Assembly: GCA_026419785.1 (NCBI GenBank)
Contig: JAODTK010002543.1
Coordinates: 95,001 to 159,000 of the forward strand
DNA from: Sclerodactyla briareus
Taxonomy: Eukaryota > Echinodermata > Holothuroidea > Dendrochirotida > Sclerodactylidae
Direction: 5' to 3'
Length of the DNA: 64,000 bases
Part shown: piece by piece, positions 37,528 to 48,780 of the stretch
How the letters are laid out: each line of letters begins with the position of its first letter
Position numbering within the stretch: position 1 is the stretch's first letter
Notes under the pieces: generated by a model
Database searches by the model: none
Told to the model about the DNA's origin: nothing
The model's input: only the letters and a program-made list of their open reading frames with translations
Position numbers and translations under genes: made by a program

Positions 37528-37690
37528 ATTGCAGCGGCGATTTGTGTTAAATATTGGGGAGACATATGAGATTACCACCATCCGAGCGGAATGCAACCTT
37601 CGGTTGGACGTGTAGCGGACAAGAATTTCTCTTTTCAGACCCCTAGATTGCCGGAAACAGCAACAACACTGAAATTGACAATAAATTCCC
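37528..37690. repeat. Dispersed AGCG-hairpin repeat family, copy 3
   Basis: gcagcggcgatttgtgtt (37531), ccgagcggaatgcaacc, ttggacgtgtagcgga, agaatttctcttttcagacc and cctagattgccggaaacagca follow the same order as the 36.3-kb copy, which lies about 1.27 kb upstream. Confidence 0.7.
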
Positions 37691-37849
37691 GAGTCCTGAT
37701 TGATATTTATCCTTACAATTCTTCGTCGTGGCTTCATTCCTACCATACCCTTAGTTTTTAGAAGTCTTCTTCCGGTGCCCATAGAGGACTCTTCCGATTG
37801 GGTTAGAGGTGCCCGCATTTTGAAAATTTGCTTTAACCTCACTGCCCTG

Positions 37850-38065
37850 AAAAAAGGGCACTTTTCGGTCATTTTATTGAAAAGAATCCAGTCAGTCAGC
37901 AGAAAATGTTGTCGTTTCTTCATAGTTGTTTCCGTTTAGTATTTTTCACCCCTATGTAGTTGCCATACTTCAATCACGTAATTTTTCGGGCATTCGGTTG
38001 CACAGAATCGGCCAGTCAGCAGTAAAATGTTGTCCATTTTCTCAGATTTGTTCCCGTTCCGTTGT
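37850..38065. repeat. Two tandem copies of the TCAGCAG-AAAATGTTGTC block
   Basis: cagtcagtcagcagaaaatgttgtc (about 37886) and ggccagtcagcagtaaaatgttgtcc (about 38010) lie in matching context (ttttcgg-cattt..ttg, then tagttgtttccgtt / gatttgttcccgtt). The offset is about 125 bp. Confidence 0.7.
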
Positions 38066-38094
38066 TTTCGCGCACATTATATGCAAAAGTCAAT

Positions 38095-38385
38095 AATATG
38101 CACCTCCATACTGATGTGCTCGATCCCCTGCCCTGTTGGTTTTTCCGTTTTCCAATTGGCTTCCTCTTCACGAGGAACAGCAGCAGGTCAAGTTCCGGCT
38201 GGCAGGCCAGTCTATATAACAATAAGAAAAAGTTAGAATACGTCAATCACGGGGACCTCCATACTAATGTTCGCGATCCCCCGCCCTGTGTTTTCATTTG
38301 CATATGCAGGCAATCTTTTATCAAGAAGCAGACGTCAGGCTGGCAAAGTCAGTCTGGACATAAACAAGGAAGAATTAGAGTATAG
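38095..38385. repeat. Tandem duplication, about 150-bp unit
   Basis: Unit 1 (38099-38240) and unit 2 (38257-38385) share acctccatacT-atgt-cgatccc, ccgccctgt, aggcaggccagtct / ggcaaagtcagtct, ata-aaca(at)aag and aa-ttagaatac / aattagagtat. Divergence is moderate. Confidence 0.7.
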
Positions 38386-39100
38386 AAAATTTCTTAGCCA
38401 TTGTTTCGTTGCAGAAATGTGAAAATGGCGGTGGAAATTAAGCTGGTGAGGGCAACATGAATCGTGTTCCAAACAAAGTTTTCCTTCGTGTGTGCCTTTG
38501 TCATTGTTTTTTGCTTTTCAGCCTCATCACTCAAAATTAGGCAATCTGATCAGAAAACTATGTGGGTAGGCGTCGCGTTATGGCCGTAATGTACCTTCAG
38601 TTGTTGGATTTTTTTTCACTAGTCTGGAAAATATTTTGGCGGAAATATTATGCCCCTCCGGGACAATATAGATCGGGGATTGCCGCCCACAGGCTTGACT
38701 CTTTCCATACATAGGCAATAACCCATGATGGCCACTACCGATTCATTTTGCCAAGTAGTTGGAGAATCCCCAAACTAGTAATCGATAGGCTAATTGATGT
38801 TTCATACTTACGTAAAAACAGTACATTAGTAGACTCAATACACCAATCAGATAAGCCAAGATGTTTTCCTAGTTGAATAGCGTCACCAAGTTCCAGGATA
38901 TGAACTGTGTATTATTATTTATTAATATTTTATGGAAAGTCAGTGAAATTCGGTCACCGATTAGGCTAGGTCAAATGGTGGTTCATTGTAAGGGCCCAAG
39001 ACGTTGGGTCAATTTGACCCAACGGTTAGATCACTTTACAAATGACTCAACATGTTGGTCAAATCCGACATATTGACAGAGCCTAATTTGGAACTTGAAA
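38386..39100. other. Intergenic, no recognised gene
   Basis: No ORF of note. A gttgggtcaatttgacccaac palindrome lies at 39004-39024 and may be the core of a short inverted-repeat element. Confidence 0.45.
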
Positions 39101-39166
39101 AGATAGATAGACAGATAGATGATAGATAGATCGATAGATAGATAGATCGATAGATAGATAGATCGC

Positions 39167-39207
<41 letters not shown>
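39101..39207. repeat. (AGAT)n microsatellite
   Basis: About 107 bases of AGAT repeat with a few GATC and CAGA variants. Confidence 0.95.
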
Positions 39208-39299
39208 GTCAGGTTTACGACACTTGGATAATTGTCGTCTAAAGCCAAGGTACATGATTTCTGTTTTACGATTATACTTACTATAGTTCAACCAAGTAA

Positions 39300-39525
39300 C
39301 AGTAAGCGGGGGCGAGGTGGTAGGCTAAAAAGCAGTTTGGGCCAGGCCACTACCTTGAGGAACAATCAGGGAAGGGGGGGGTCGTCAGATCGGACGCCCT
39401 CTGTACACCACAGATGGGATCTGTTGGTGAGGTAGCTGGTGAACCACCCAGTCACTGCTCAGATAGCCATACTATTCCTAAGTAGTGTAAACAGGGTGTT
39501 GTGATCGATGGAGTGTACATTCGGT
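39300..39525 (-). pseudogene. LINE RT fragment (fingers/palm region)
   Basis: The minus strand reads SIDHNTLFTLLRN, AVTGWFTSYLTNRS and EGVRSDDPPFPDCSSR. This matches the CR1/L2-type RT stretch 'F.TIDHN.LL..L....GI.G....WF.SYL.NR...V...G..S......GVPQGS'. About 70 codons survive, with frameshifts and a G run at 39375. Confidence 0.7.
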
Positions 39526-39727
39526 GATCGGAGGAATATCTACAGAGCGCTCCATTACATTGAAGTGCGTGGTATTCTACAGACGGCGTATACACAGCGT
39601 ATATGTAAAATATTTCCTGTAACGAGACGGATCGCCTCGCCACTTCGATAATTCCAAACAGGCGATATGCCATCATCACAATGTCAAGGTAGTTGGCACA
39701 ATTTAAACAAGTGAATGGTCAGAAACA

Positions 39728-39900
39728 ATTGGTAGGGACGTCGGGCCTTCCTCCAGGGAGAACGTGGGTTCGAATAACGGCCGGGGTCATACCAAATACT
39801 TGCAAAATGATACCTGTTGCCTTCTTCCCTTCCCGCTGGAACGCCTAGGGGATTGGCATCCTAGAGGACGAGATAGGAGGGGTAGGCAATTTGCAAGTTT
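39728..39900 (+). mobile_element. tRNA-derived SINE
   Basis: Box B-like gggttcgaataacggcc (39767-39783) closes a tRNA-like head. It is followed by ggtcataccaaatacttgca and a body with tacctgttgccttcttccc. Box A is degraded. The body after the tRNA-like part shows it is a SINE, distinct in sequence from the one at 15.6 kb. Confidence 0.55.
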
Positions 39901-40640
39901 ACCGGCTGACATGCGTTTCCCCCGGACAGTAACGTACTCTTAAAGAGGATGACTAATCGTGTACCTTCTGAAGCTACGTTATCCAGGTCTGCTCCCTTGC
40001 TAGGCCTTGAACAGGTTTGATCCTCTGTCGTCAAGTATTAGCACAATAAAAATCATTTAGAAGATAAAAAACGTATCATTCTAATTGAAGCGCTCAGCGT
40101 GGATTCCGTCGAATTATTGCATATGCGCGTGCTGTTAGAATATTGATCGAGAAACGAGCGCATTCATACATGAAATGACACGCATATATCCAAAGCGACC
40201 CATTAAAGCTACTTACGGGAGAATCAGAGCAGAGAGGCATTAATACATTAACATATGAGAGAGCACTCCCATTTAATATACTCGAAAGGCCATATTTCGG
40301 TAGAAATTCTTTCCGACCGTGGTTGAAGGTTTTCGATTCCTTGCACGGCAAAGGGATCTATGCGGTCACGCAAGTATGTATATGTGTCCGTGTGTGTGTG
40401 GGTACAAATTTGTCCGGACGACGATAGCGAAGAACGCAGCATGTATCGGTTCATATTCAGCCTGTAGGGTCTTATGTAGTGTAGTAGATACCTATTTCCT
40501 GTTGCCCCCGTCAAGGTCCACAAAAGGTCAATGAGAGGCCAAAATACTGAAACATTTAAAAGGGCAATAACTCCTATTAGCGAGGTCCTACATCGCTGAT
40601 CTTTTGGGATAGTTGCGATTGATGAGAGAGATATCAGGAC
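39901..40640. other. Intergenic, no recognised gene
   Basis: ORFs up to 91 codons show no motifs. The sequence passes into GGTCA-rich repeats from about 40510. Confidence 0.4.
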
Positions 40641-40654
40641 TCAAACATAACAGT

Positions 40655-41740
40655 CAGTCATCCAAGGTCATCAAAGGTCAATTAGGGGTCAAAAACTAGT
40701 TTTTGGCCATAACATGGAACCAAATGTCTGCCGAGAGATCAGGGGTCAAACGACCTCTTATGATGAGGTCAAAAGGTCAAGGTCCACATCGAATGGAGTG
40801 CCATTTTGGAGTTACGGGCAAAGAAAACTAAAACGTGTCATTTGAGATATGGACAGAGCTCTGGCTGTGCTGAATAGAGACGAAACAAACTCCGCTTAAA
40901 TCAGGCACTCGGTTCTCGAGTTGCAAGGGGTCAAAGGTTGGTTGTGATTACCTTTCTGGTAATAGCATCGGCAGGATACTTCAGACTACTTTATGCGTGT
41001 AGAACTGGGTGTATCTCATCAAAAGTAACATTTTTCAAAAAACGGTCATGTCACCAAAGGTCATTTCCAAATGGCAATTAAGGCGTCAAAAAACTAGTTT
41101 TTGGGACATAACATGGGAACCAACTGTCTGCCGAGGTTGGGAGATGCGCCATTACGATCCACTCGTTGACCCCCATGTGTGTGTCCTTTGACCTCAATTG
41201 ACCTTTACCAGGTTGGGGCGGATCAAATTTTTGATGCCATTTGCCCTTTACCATGTTTGGCCGATCACATTTTGTGGCATTTTCGGATCTCAGTAACCGT
41301 TCTGATCAAAAGGACCAAAATTTACCCATGTGACCTTTGTGTGCGAAGATTCAGAGTTCAAAGTTTCTTCATTTGAACTCAGTGCAGTTATGATGTTCAT
41401 AGGGATTTGTCAGGTGTTTGTTTAGATCAGTGGGTAAACTACTTTGATGATTAGGTCCCAAAGGTGGAAGTTCCAAATCTCGAATGTATGTGCCTATTTT
41501 TAGAGTTACTGGCGAAGAAATAAGAACTGTCAATTTTGGATATTTGAAGACTCTGGTGTGCCTGACTGACGAACAACTGCTGTTCAATCGGTCACTCGGT
41601 TCTCACGTTACAAGGGGTCAAGGTTGGTTTTGATAACTTTTGGGCAATAGCACGGCAGTATACTTCAAAAATACATTCTGCTGTATGACTGGGTGTATCT
41701 CATCAAAACTAACATTTTCATAACAGAGTGCCAATGGCCG
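40655..41740. repeat. Composite repeat blocks X and Y, GGTCA-rich
   Basis: Block X (aaaactagtttttgg-cataacatgg, aacca-a-tgtctgccgag) occurs at about 40695 and 41085, and in diverged form at about 43280. Block Y (cactcggttctc, aaggggtcaaggttggtt, gactgggtgtatctcatcaaaa, taacattttt) occurs at about 40905-41035 and 41600-41715. Y to Y is about 690 bp, so the tract is a partial higher-order duplication. There is no coding capacity. Confidence 0.7.
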
Positions 41741-41974
41741 TAGCTCACTCATCCATTTGTACCAGTTGAGTGTAGGAAATGTGCATCGTTTTAATACTAC
41801 ATGATTTTCGACTAATAGTATCATCAGTCAAAACAGGCTTAATATAGGTCAAGTACCAAATCTCATGATTCTCCCAAACTATTCTGGAGAAAGAGAAGCT
41901 GCACAAACGTGTTTCTAATAAAATGGAGTAGAAGTTGCTCGACCATTTGAAGCAAAATGCTGAAATTGGCCCCA

Positions 41975-43145
41975 TGCCTCTGACCTCAAATTCCCTGACC
42001 CTCCATATGGTCAATGGTACCAGGACACAATTCATGATCAATCTATCTATTCTGTATAGTACAGTAAAGGCAGCTGAATTGACCGTATGTACCATAGGTC
42101 ACGCGATGATACTGACCCAGTTTTGTGCATATTTGATTTTAACTGTAGGAGAAGCCGCTTGACTGTTCGAACAAATGGCCAGAAATGACCTTTGAACCTC
42201 AATTCCTGAATAGTATGTACTAATTGGTCAATGATAATACTGACCAACTATCATACATCAATTCAACTGTGGGTGAAGAGGCTTGAAGATTGTTTGACTC
42301 CCCAAAGACCTCTTTTGGCCAATGACTACTAGATGACTTTGACCGCAAATTCCTGACACCCATAGGTATCACTCACTGGTCAATGATTACACAGATCAAC
42401 GTTCATCATCATCCAAACTATTCTGTGGAAAGAGAGGCAGCTTAACATTTGAACCAAATGGCCAAAATTGACCCCTAGATTACCTTTGACCTCAAATTCC
42501 TGAACACTTGTATGTACCATTGACAGATAATATGACCAAATACTGGCACCAATTCAATCTCTGGGAGGAGAGCGTTTTGTTTTTTGACCTAAAATGAGCT
42601 TCTTGGCCAAAATGACCCCTAGTTACCATTGACCTTCAATTCCTGAACCCCCTGTATGCACCATTGTTCAGAGAATACTGACGCAGTTCCTGAAAATCCG
42701 ATTTGAACTGTAGGAGAACAGCCGCGTGACCGTTTGACCGAAATGACAAATTGACCCCTAGATGACTTTTGATCCCAAATTCCTGACACTCCGCGTTGTA
42801 CCATTGGCCACTGCTCTACTGACCAGCTATCACGATCATCCATATCATCCGTGGGAGAAGAAGCATTTTGTTTGTTTTACACAAAATCCCTTTTCGGCCA
42901 AAATGACCCCTAGATGAACGCATTGAACCTCAAATTCCTGAACACCCGATGAAATTGGTCATCGAGAATACTGACCAAGTTTCATGACATCCGATTTGAA
43001 CTGTAAAGGAGAAGTAATTTTGTCGTTTTTCGCAAAATGGCCCAAATACCCTATGAGCTTTGACCTCGACTTTCTGAACAGCCCGATCCCTCAATCAGTG
43101 ATCATTGTTACCAGGTTTCATCATGATTCACCTACACCGTAGGAG
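41975..43145. repeat. Satellite array, about 145-bp period, eight units
   Basis: The anchor tttGACCtcaaatTcctgaac occurs at about 41982, 42194, 42341, 42488, 42631, 42771, 42925 and 43062. Each is followed by tgtaccattggtca-tgataatactgaccaa, a variable caattcaa-ctgt-gg(ga)gaag stretch, and (g)gccaaaatgacccctagatga. The last seven units are spaced 137-154 bp; the first gap is 212. The array ends near a short GATA run at 43173. Units are diverged, so it is an old array. Confidence 0.85.
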
Positions 43146-43239
43146 GAGTAGCAATTTTAATCAATTGTTGACAGATAAATAGATAGATAGATAGACAGCA
43201 AGATCACCTAGCTCACTCCCAACATCTTTTGTAGCTAAA

Positions 43240-43500
43240 AACTGTCATGTCATCGCAAGTCATCAATTCAATTAGGGTTAAAAACTCGGTTTTTTGGCCA
43301 TACCAGGAACCAAATGGTCTTCCGAGGTTGGGAATGCGCCATTATGACCACCCGCTGCCCCCCGTCTGTTGTGACCTTTGACCTCAATTTGACTTTTGTG
43401 CCATTTTTGTCCGAATCAAATTTTTCTGGCCATTTTTCGCTCTCAAAAGTACCTTCTGATCACAATGGACCATAAATTGGACCCATGTGGCCCTTTCCTT
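43240..43500. repeat. Third copy of block X
   Basis: aactgtcatgtcatcgcaagtcat, ccgaggttggga-tgcgccatta and tttgacctcaattt-actttt align with 41040-41330 in order. Block X thus brackets the 145-bp array. Confidence 0.7.
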
Positions 43501-43624
43501 TTGAAATTGAGTAGTTAGGATGTTCATAGTGATTTGTCATGGAATTTTTTAGAATCAGTGGGTCCAACTACCTCTGATGATGGGGTCAAATGGTCAATCC
43601 AAATGGATCTCAAGCCCTTCTGAT

Positions 43625-44330
43625 CAAATTTTTAGACCCCAGTAATGAAAAGAACAGGTCATTTCCAACATTTTGACACCTCCCCAACACTTTGTCCAAC
43701 CCGATTGTTGACCCCCGTGCCCCAGAAATGTGCCATTTGTCCACTTTCGTCTGAAATAATGTGATGCTGGTGGTATTAAAGAGGGGTCCAACGGAACTTG
43801 GGAAATAAAAAAACACATTATTTCCAGCATTTCGACACTTCACTTACACTTGTGCCCCGCCCAAATGTTGAACCCCAACCCCAGAAATGTGCGATTTGTT
43901 CATTTTTGGCCAAAATATGTTGTGCTGGGAGAATGGAAGTGGGGTCACAATTGAACCTGAGAAATGGAAAGGACAGGTCAATCCAACATTTTGACACCTC
44001 ATATGTGTACCCCACCCAAATGTTGACTGTCATGCATCTCTCAGAAATGTGTCATTTGTCCATTTTTGACCAAAATATTTTAGTGCTGGGGGAATAGACA
44101 AGAAGTCGAAAATTTTGAACCCCAGAAATACAGTGAAAGATCATGTCAAGAACAGCCTTGATGATACACACTTTGTTCCAGAATTTTAACAATGCCAAGC
44201 CCTGCACTGTGAGTGGTTATAAAATGTTGGAAATGATCAGTTCTTTTCATTTCTGGATTCAAAAATTGTGACCCCTCTTCTACACCCCAGCAACACATTT
44301 TACGGGAATGTGGTGCTAGCTTATCAACGT
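43625..44330. repeat. Array of about 159-bp units, three direct and one inverted
   Basis: Anchor (a)tttccaacattttgacacctc occurs at about 43662, 43821 and 43979, each followed by ccc-cccaaatgttgaccc and cagaaatgtgccatttgtccattttt. At 44222-44330 the same unit appears reversed (aaatgttggaaatgatcag, then ttcttttcatttctgg and ccccagcaacacatttt). The array therefore ends in an inverted partial unit that could form a hairpin. Confidence 0.8.
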
Positions 44331-44684
44331 AATAATGTGTTGCTGGAAGGTGGGGCTCACTTCCAATTGCATGGCTACTACTACTAGTAACTTACTAATA
44401 AGCTAATATATACACTACTAGTACTATGCCTAACTAGCCTAGACCTAGGGTTTAAATCTAGCCTAGGCTAGGCCGGGCTGTCGTAGAATTGACAGTTTTA
44501 CCCTAAACGTTATTTTTAACTAAATTCCCTCTCTTACTATTCACCATTTTTCACCTCATTTATTCAGTATTCTCATTACTCGTACACTTGTTCATTGTAC
44601 TCGTGGTCGTCGTGGATCGGTCGAATTCATCTCTATTCACCACACATACTTTTACTCTTAGTCCAGTGCAGTATCCTGTCTCTA

Positions 44685-45188
44685 TACTAGTGCTGCGTTC
44701 TTTCAAACTCGTATATACCGTACATACGAGTTCCCAACTGGTGAAATGCGTTCTTTCGACACCAACACTGTTGAATACAGCGGGCCGTTTAGCGCCATAT
44801 CGAAACTCCACTGTATCATTGCAAAGCACAGAGTAGTGGTTACGCGAAAAGCCCTCGCTCTTCGACGTTCGACGCTGCACTAATTTGACTGGAATTTGTT
44901 CGATACGTACAATATTTTTCCATTCAATACATGAAATCAGGCCCTAACCTTCTCATCTATGAAGTTATTCACATGAATTACCCATTCATTGATGGAACAT
45001 TTCGGAATGACTCGCGATTTCTGAATTGAGAGTATCGAATTGTCGCCCTTTGATACAAGTCGTGGTAGTGGAGGTTCATCTGATAATTCCAAAGTCACCA
45101 CTTAAAGTCACCACTTGTTACTGAAAGAACGCGTTTCATCTCGTATGTACGGTATATACCAGTTCGAAGGAACGCACCATTAGTACTG
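44685..45188. mobile_element. MITE-like element with roughly 65-75-bp terminal inverted repeats
   Basis: The left arm (44685-44760) and right arm (45121-45188) are inverted copies. Both contain, from outside in, tacta-tg-tgcgttc(t/c)ttc, aactCGTATATACCGTACATACGAG and gaaa(t/c)gcgttctttc. The left arm carries an extra ttcccaactgg. Inside the left arm the 9-base sequence AACTCGTAT is itself inverted (ATACGAGTT). No transposase lies in the 0.36-kb interior. A perfect 13-bp tandem (aaagtcaccactt twice, 45091) abuts the right arm. Confidence 0.7.
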
Positions 45189-46130
45189 CAGGACTTGTTA
45201 GCAAATAACTGTGCAGTATCGAGAGGCCGAGGTGCAGTGAGCAAGTTTTTCCCCTTTGACTGTGACAAAACAGATGCATCACTGATGCATACACTGACCT
45301 ATTCAGGTCAGTGGATGTATATCTAGGTGTGGAGAGGGACACTGAGGCTTAGGATTCCATAGGAGCGGTGTGGGAGGATGCGGCACGACCCCATGATTAG
45401 CGGACTCACGTGAGTATACGGACATGAAAAGTATCTAAATAATCTGAAATTGGTTGGAAGAGATGGAGACAATTGAGCTCCGTAGCAGGAAAAATATAAT
45501 CCAAATACAATGGAACGATCCGGCAATATGCCGCATCACAGCAAATTGATTCTATGGAATATCTTCCTATTGAAGCAATTTAACGTCTCTATTCATGGCG
45601 GTGCTAGGTGGTCAGGGCCCTTTCCACATTAGTATACTCTGAAATTTCAACCTCCCTCACAAAATTATGATTTTCCTACAGCTTTATTATGCTGTGTCAC
45701 TATTCATGATTTAATTGGAGCAAATGTTGAAATTTATACAATAGTTCATACAATTTATTATCTCCTGCATTTCAATTGGAGCCCCCTAAGATCATTGTGT
45801 ATAACGATGGCGGCCAGATCAAGGTCAACATTATTTTTTATAACCACTTAGGGTGACAGTGCTTGACAATGTTAAAATTCCGTGACAAGGTGTGTACTTC
45901 AAAGCTGTTCAAGGACAAGGTGTTACAAAAGCTTGATATCGTTATAATATTGGGGCAAGGAATCACTACACAACTTTGTGTTCCTGTTCCGCTTGTGCTT
46001 CTATTAGACCACAAGCAACACAAAGTTGGTCAAAACGAATATAAGATTTATTAGAACATGATCTTTCATTAGAATGACTGTTTATTGTACACGTGATTCA
46101 AGTGTCAAGCATACAGGAAAACAGGCAATT
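45189..46130. other. Intergenic, no recognised gene
   Basis: No protein motif found. gtgacagtgcttgacaatgttaaaattccgtgacaagg and gttcaaggacaagg at 45853-45920 are low-complexity repeats. Confidence 0.4.
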
Positions 46131-46419
46131 TGGGGGTCTTATTTCCCTTTTTAACTTTACAGAGATAACGAATTTACTACTGGGATCAGTCGAGAGGGTC
46201 AGTGAAGAAGTTGATGGCAAGCCAAGACATATGTTCTGTGCAGAGCCAATGGCAGTGGAACCAGGCATCAAACAGTTCAAACCATGAATTATTGATATTG
46301 AACGTAACGTTGAGGTTTCATGCTCCTATTATTTACGGCAGGTGTTGTGACATGCTCGAAGACGCTTGTGGCTAATGGCGTCTGACCTAGAAAAAAAAAA
46401 AATCGCATGAATCTGATAT

Positions 46420-47482
46420 ATTGGTCACCTCGTCTTGTAATCCGTATCGAGTTTAGTGTGTCATCTTCGAACTCCCCCATCAAAGGCTCGGTCTGGATTG
46501 CTTCCTACGGTTTTCGTTATCGCGCCACTTCGCTTCCAGTGACTCTCCCATCAATCGGTTCCATGGCTGTCCCGACAAACGCCGCTACGACAAAAAGCGC
46601 ACCAACGATATCAAGAATTTGAACTCGTAGATCGAAGAGGAAATATTGCGCCACAAACATAAGGACAACTTGGGGGAAAAGGCAATGGCGACCACAGTGG
46701 CCCGTTCATGTGCAACCGCATAGAATATTAGGTTGAGTCCAAGGAATTCCAACGCGCCAACTCCGACCAGTTCGGCAGCATCCAAGACAGTTTTCAGAGC
46801 GGTCCACAGGTGGAACGAAGAACAAAGCGTAACACTGACAAAACACTCAACGAGTCCCATGAATAAGACGATGAATAAAGGAGAAAGTGAATTCCTCACA
46901 AACCCGACATAATAGCCAAACACGAGTGCAAATCCGTTCAGTGCGGAACTGACTAGCGCTAAAGACACGCCGATCAAGTGCGTACCTGCATAAGACTCAT
47001 TCCTGGAGTCATCTTTGAAACAGCTCGACAAGAAAGGGAGGTCTGTATATGAGGAGGACACCAGTAATCGCCAAATCGTCCACTAGAGGTCGGACACCTG
47101 ATGTAGCCCCTTAGAAACACAATACTGAAAACGATCGTGAATATCGGCGAAGTGTTGAAAACAGCAAGAGCATCTCCAGGCGTGGAAATATTACATTCGC
47201 AGAAAGTAAGGCTATCGTCACAGAGGCCATTATGGCACCAGCGATGGACATAGAAAAATAAGGTCGACCTATCGATATTGTCAGTTGTAACAGAACCGGT
47301 CAGCACTATACCGATAAGGCTTAGACAGATAAGAGATGCCGAATTCCAAACTGTTATTACCAGAGGTGTTACTATCACCGAAGGAATACACCAGTAGGTT
47401 CGCGGGGGCGAAGGCGAATATAGTCGCAAACGAAGCCAACAGACTCTCTTAGCCTTATGACATCCAGAACGCTCATTGTTTT
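46420..47482 (-). pseudogene. EamA/DMT-family transporter, SLC35G-like, copy 2 (frameshifted)
   Basis: Paralogue of the copy at 9.8-10.9 kb, in the same orientation. The start region corresponds to the ATG near 47480 (MSVLDVI, then a frameshift). The N-terminal half reads VWNSASLICLSLIGIVLTGS and STPGDALAVFNTSPIFTIVF. The second half (46980-46590) reads ALVSSALNGFALVFGYYVGF, PLFIVLFMGLVECFVSVTLC and ALEFLGLNLIFYAVAHERAT. A C-terminal part after 46585 reads DLRVQILDIVGALFVVAAF in a third frame. Frame changes near 47450, 47200, 47060 and 46640 break it, at positions mostly different from those of copy 1. Conservation of hydrophobic segments in both copies suggests function until recently. The predicted protein would be a ten-span membrane transporter of unknown substrate. 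Whether this is a pseudogene or the indels are sequencing errors cannot be decided from the window. Confidence 0.75.
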
Positions 47483-48010
47483 TATAAAGTGCCAACAGTT
47501 TTATCGCTATCCGTTTCGTTCCCACCGGAATTATCCGTCCTCCATTTTATGAAAGTAATTCTAACCGGCGTAAAGTCTTTCGAACTGTCAACGTATACGA
47601 CTGTTATATAGCCTGCGCCGTTAAAATCAATGTAATATGACAGCTCAACCCATTTCGAATTGAGTGGTCTCAGCTGCCTTTTTCAACACTGGCTGGCACC
47701 GCCCACTGTAGACAAAACACGTCTCCTAGAAACGAGAGGAAGGAAGACTATTTTATATGAGTATTTACCACGATTCCAAAATTCGAATGAACAAGGCGAT
47801 AGCAGATGTGATAGAATGCTATGAAACACTGGTTGGAGAATTTCATCGCAACAATGCAAGACCTAATTTTTTTTTTTAAAGGGAACAGGTTGATTGTTCC
47901 AATTGGTGATATGCGTGTGTTTGTGTACTCGTCCGTTTCACGACTAGCAATAAATTGGATAGTCATCCTACTCACTGTAAAAGCACATCAACAGAGCTCA
48001 TGAAAAATGA
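47483..48010. repeat. Upstream flank shared with transporter copy 1
   Basis: Collinear blocks with 10940-11480: caccgcccactgtagac, acgtctcctagaaac, agcagatgtgata-aatg, ggttgatt and ggtgatatgcgtgtgt. The alignable flank ends near 48000. Confidence 0.65.
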
Positions 48011-48337
48011 CCTCTGTTGTAACACCCATTCCCATAACGTTTTCATAGAAATGGTTGGTAATACACCTCCACTACCGCCATCAGTGTTAGGTGAACGTAC
48101 AAAGTGATTGAGAACAATATTGAAGAGGTGGGAAAATAGGTTTTTCCTAAACGAATCCACTGATACAGATTCTTGGAATTGTGACGGAGGAAAAATTGAC
48201 TAACTCCCGTGTTTTCCTCACTGGCGACATACTCACTCGAAGAAAGACCATCCATGATAAATGGATTCCATGCATGAAGATAATCTTAATCATAATAGGG
48301 AGGAAAATAATATTAAATATAGTATTAACTCAGGAGG

Positions 48338-48780
48338 TTATAGTGGAGACGTCCTGACGGCATAAGCCGGGAATTTGCTGGAAATTTGAGGGCGCAGGTC
48401 AGCATTTAGTCAGCGAATATTCCACTGGCAGGCCATCATAGATTAGATAATGAAACATTTGGTGGACCGAAGGGGTCATGAAGGCACAAGATGTCCGTTG
48501 GTTGGCGGGTTTTGCGGGCGCAAGCCAGCGTTTAGCGGGTGAATACCACTGGTAGGCCGCAATGAATTAGATGCTGAAACATCCGGTGGACCGACGGCGT
48601 CCTGACGACTGTAGCTGGCGGGCCATGGGCCGTAGAAAGGTTGGCCGAAAATCTGGCAATTCACCAGCGTGATACGCTGGGGTGCTAGTCTTGCTACTAG
48701 CGATCTGCTAGCGTTTGGCTGACACCTTGCTGACAAACATCTGGTGGATCGACGGCGTCCTGACGGCTTGTCGCTGACGG
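48338..48780. repeat. Tandem repeats of about 128 bp with GGTGGACCGACGGCGTCC
   Basis: Unit 1 (48372-48485) and unit 2 (48501-48608) share gggcgca-g-cagc-tttag, gaatatt / gaatacc, cactgg-aggcc, attagat--tgaaaca and ggtggaccga-gg-gtc. The last block recurs at 48735-48760 (ggtggatcgacggcgtcctgacggc), and gtcctgacggc also occurs at 48350. GC-rich compared with its surroundings. Confidence 0.7.
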
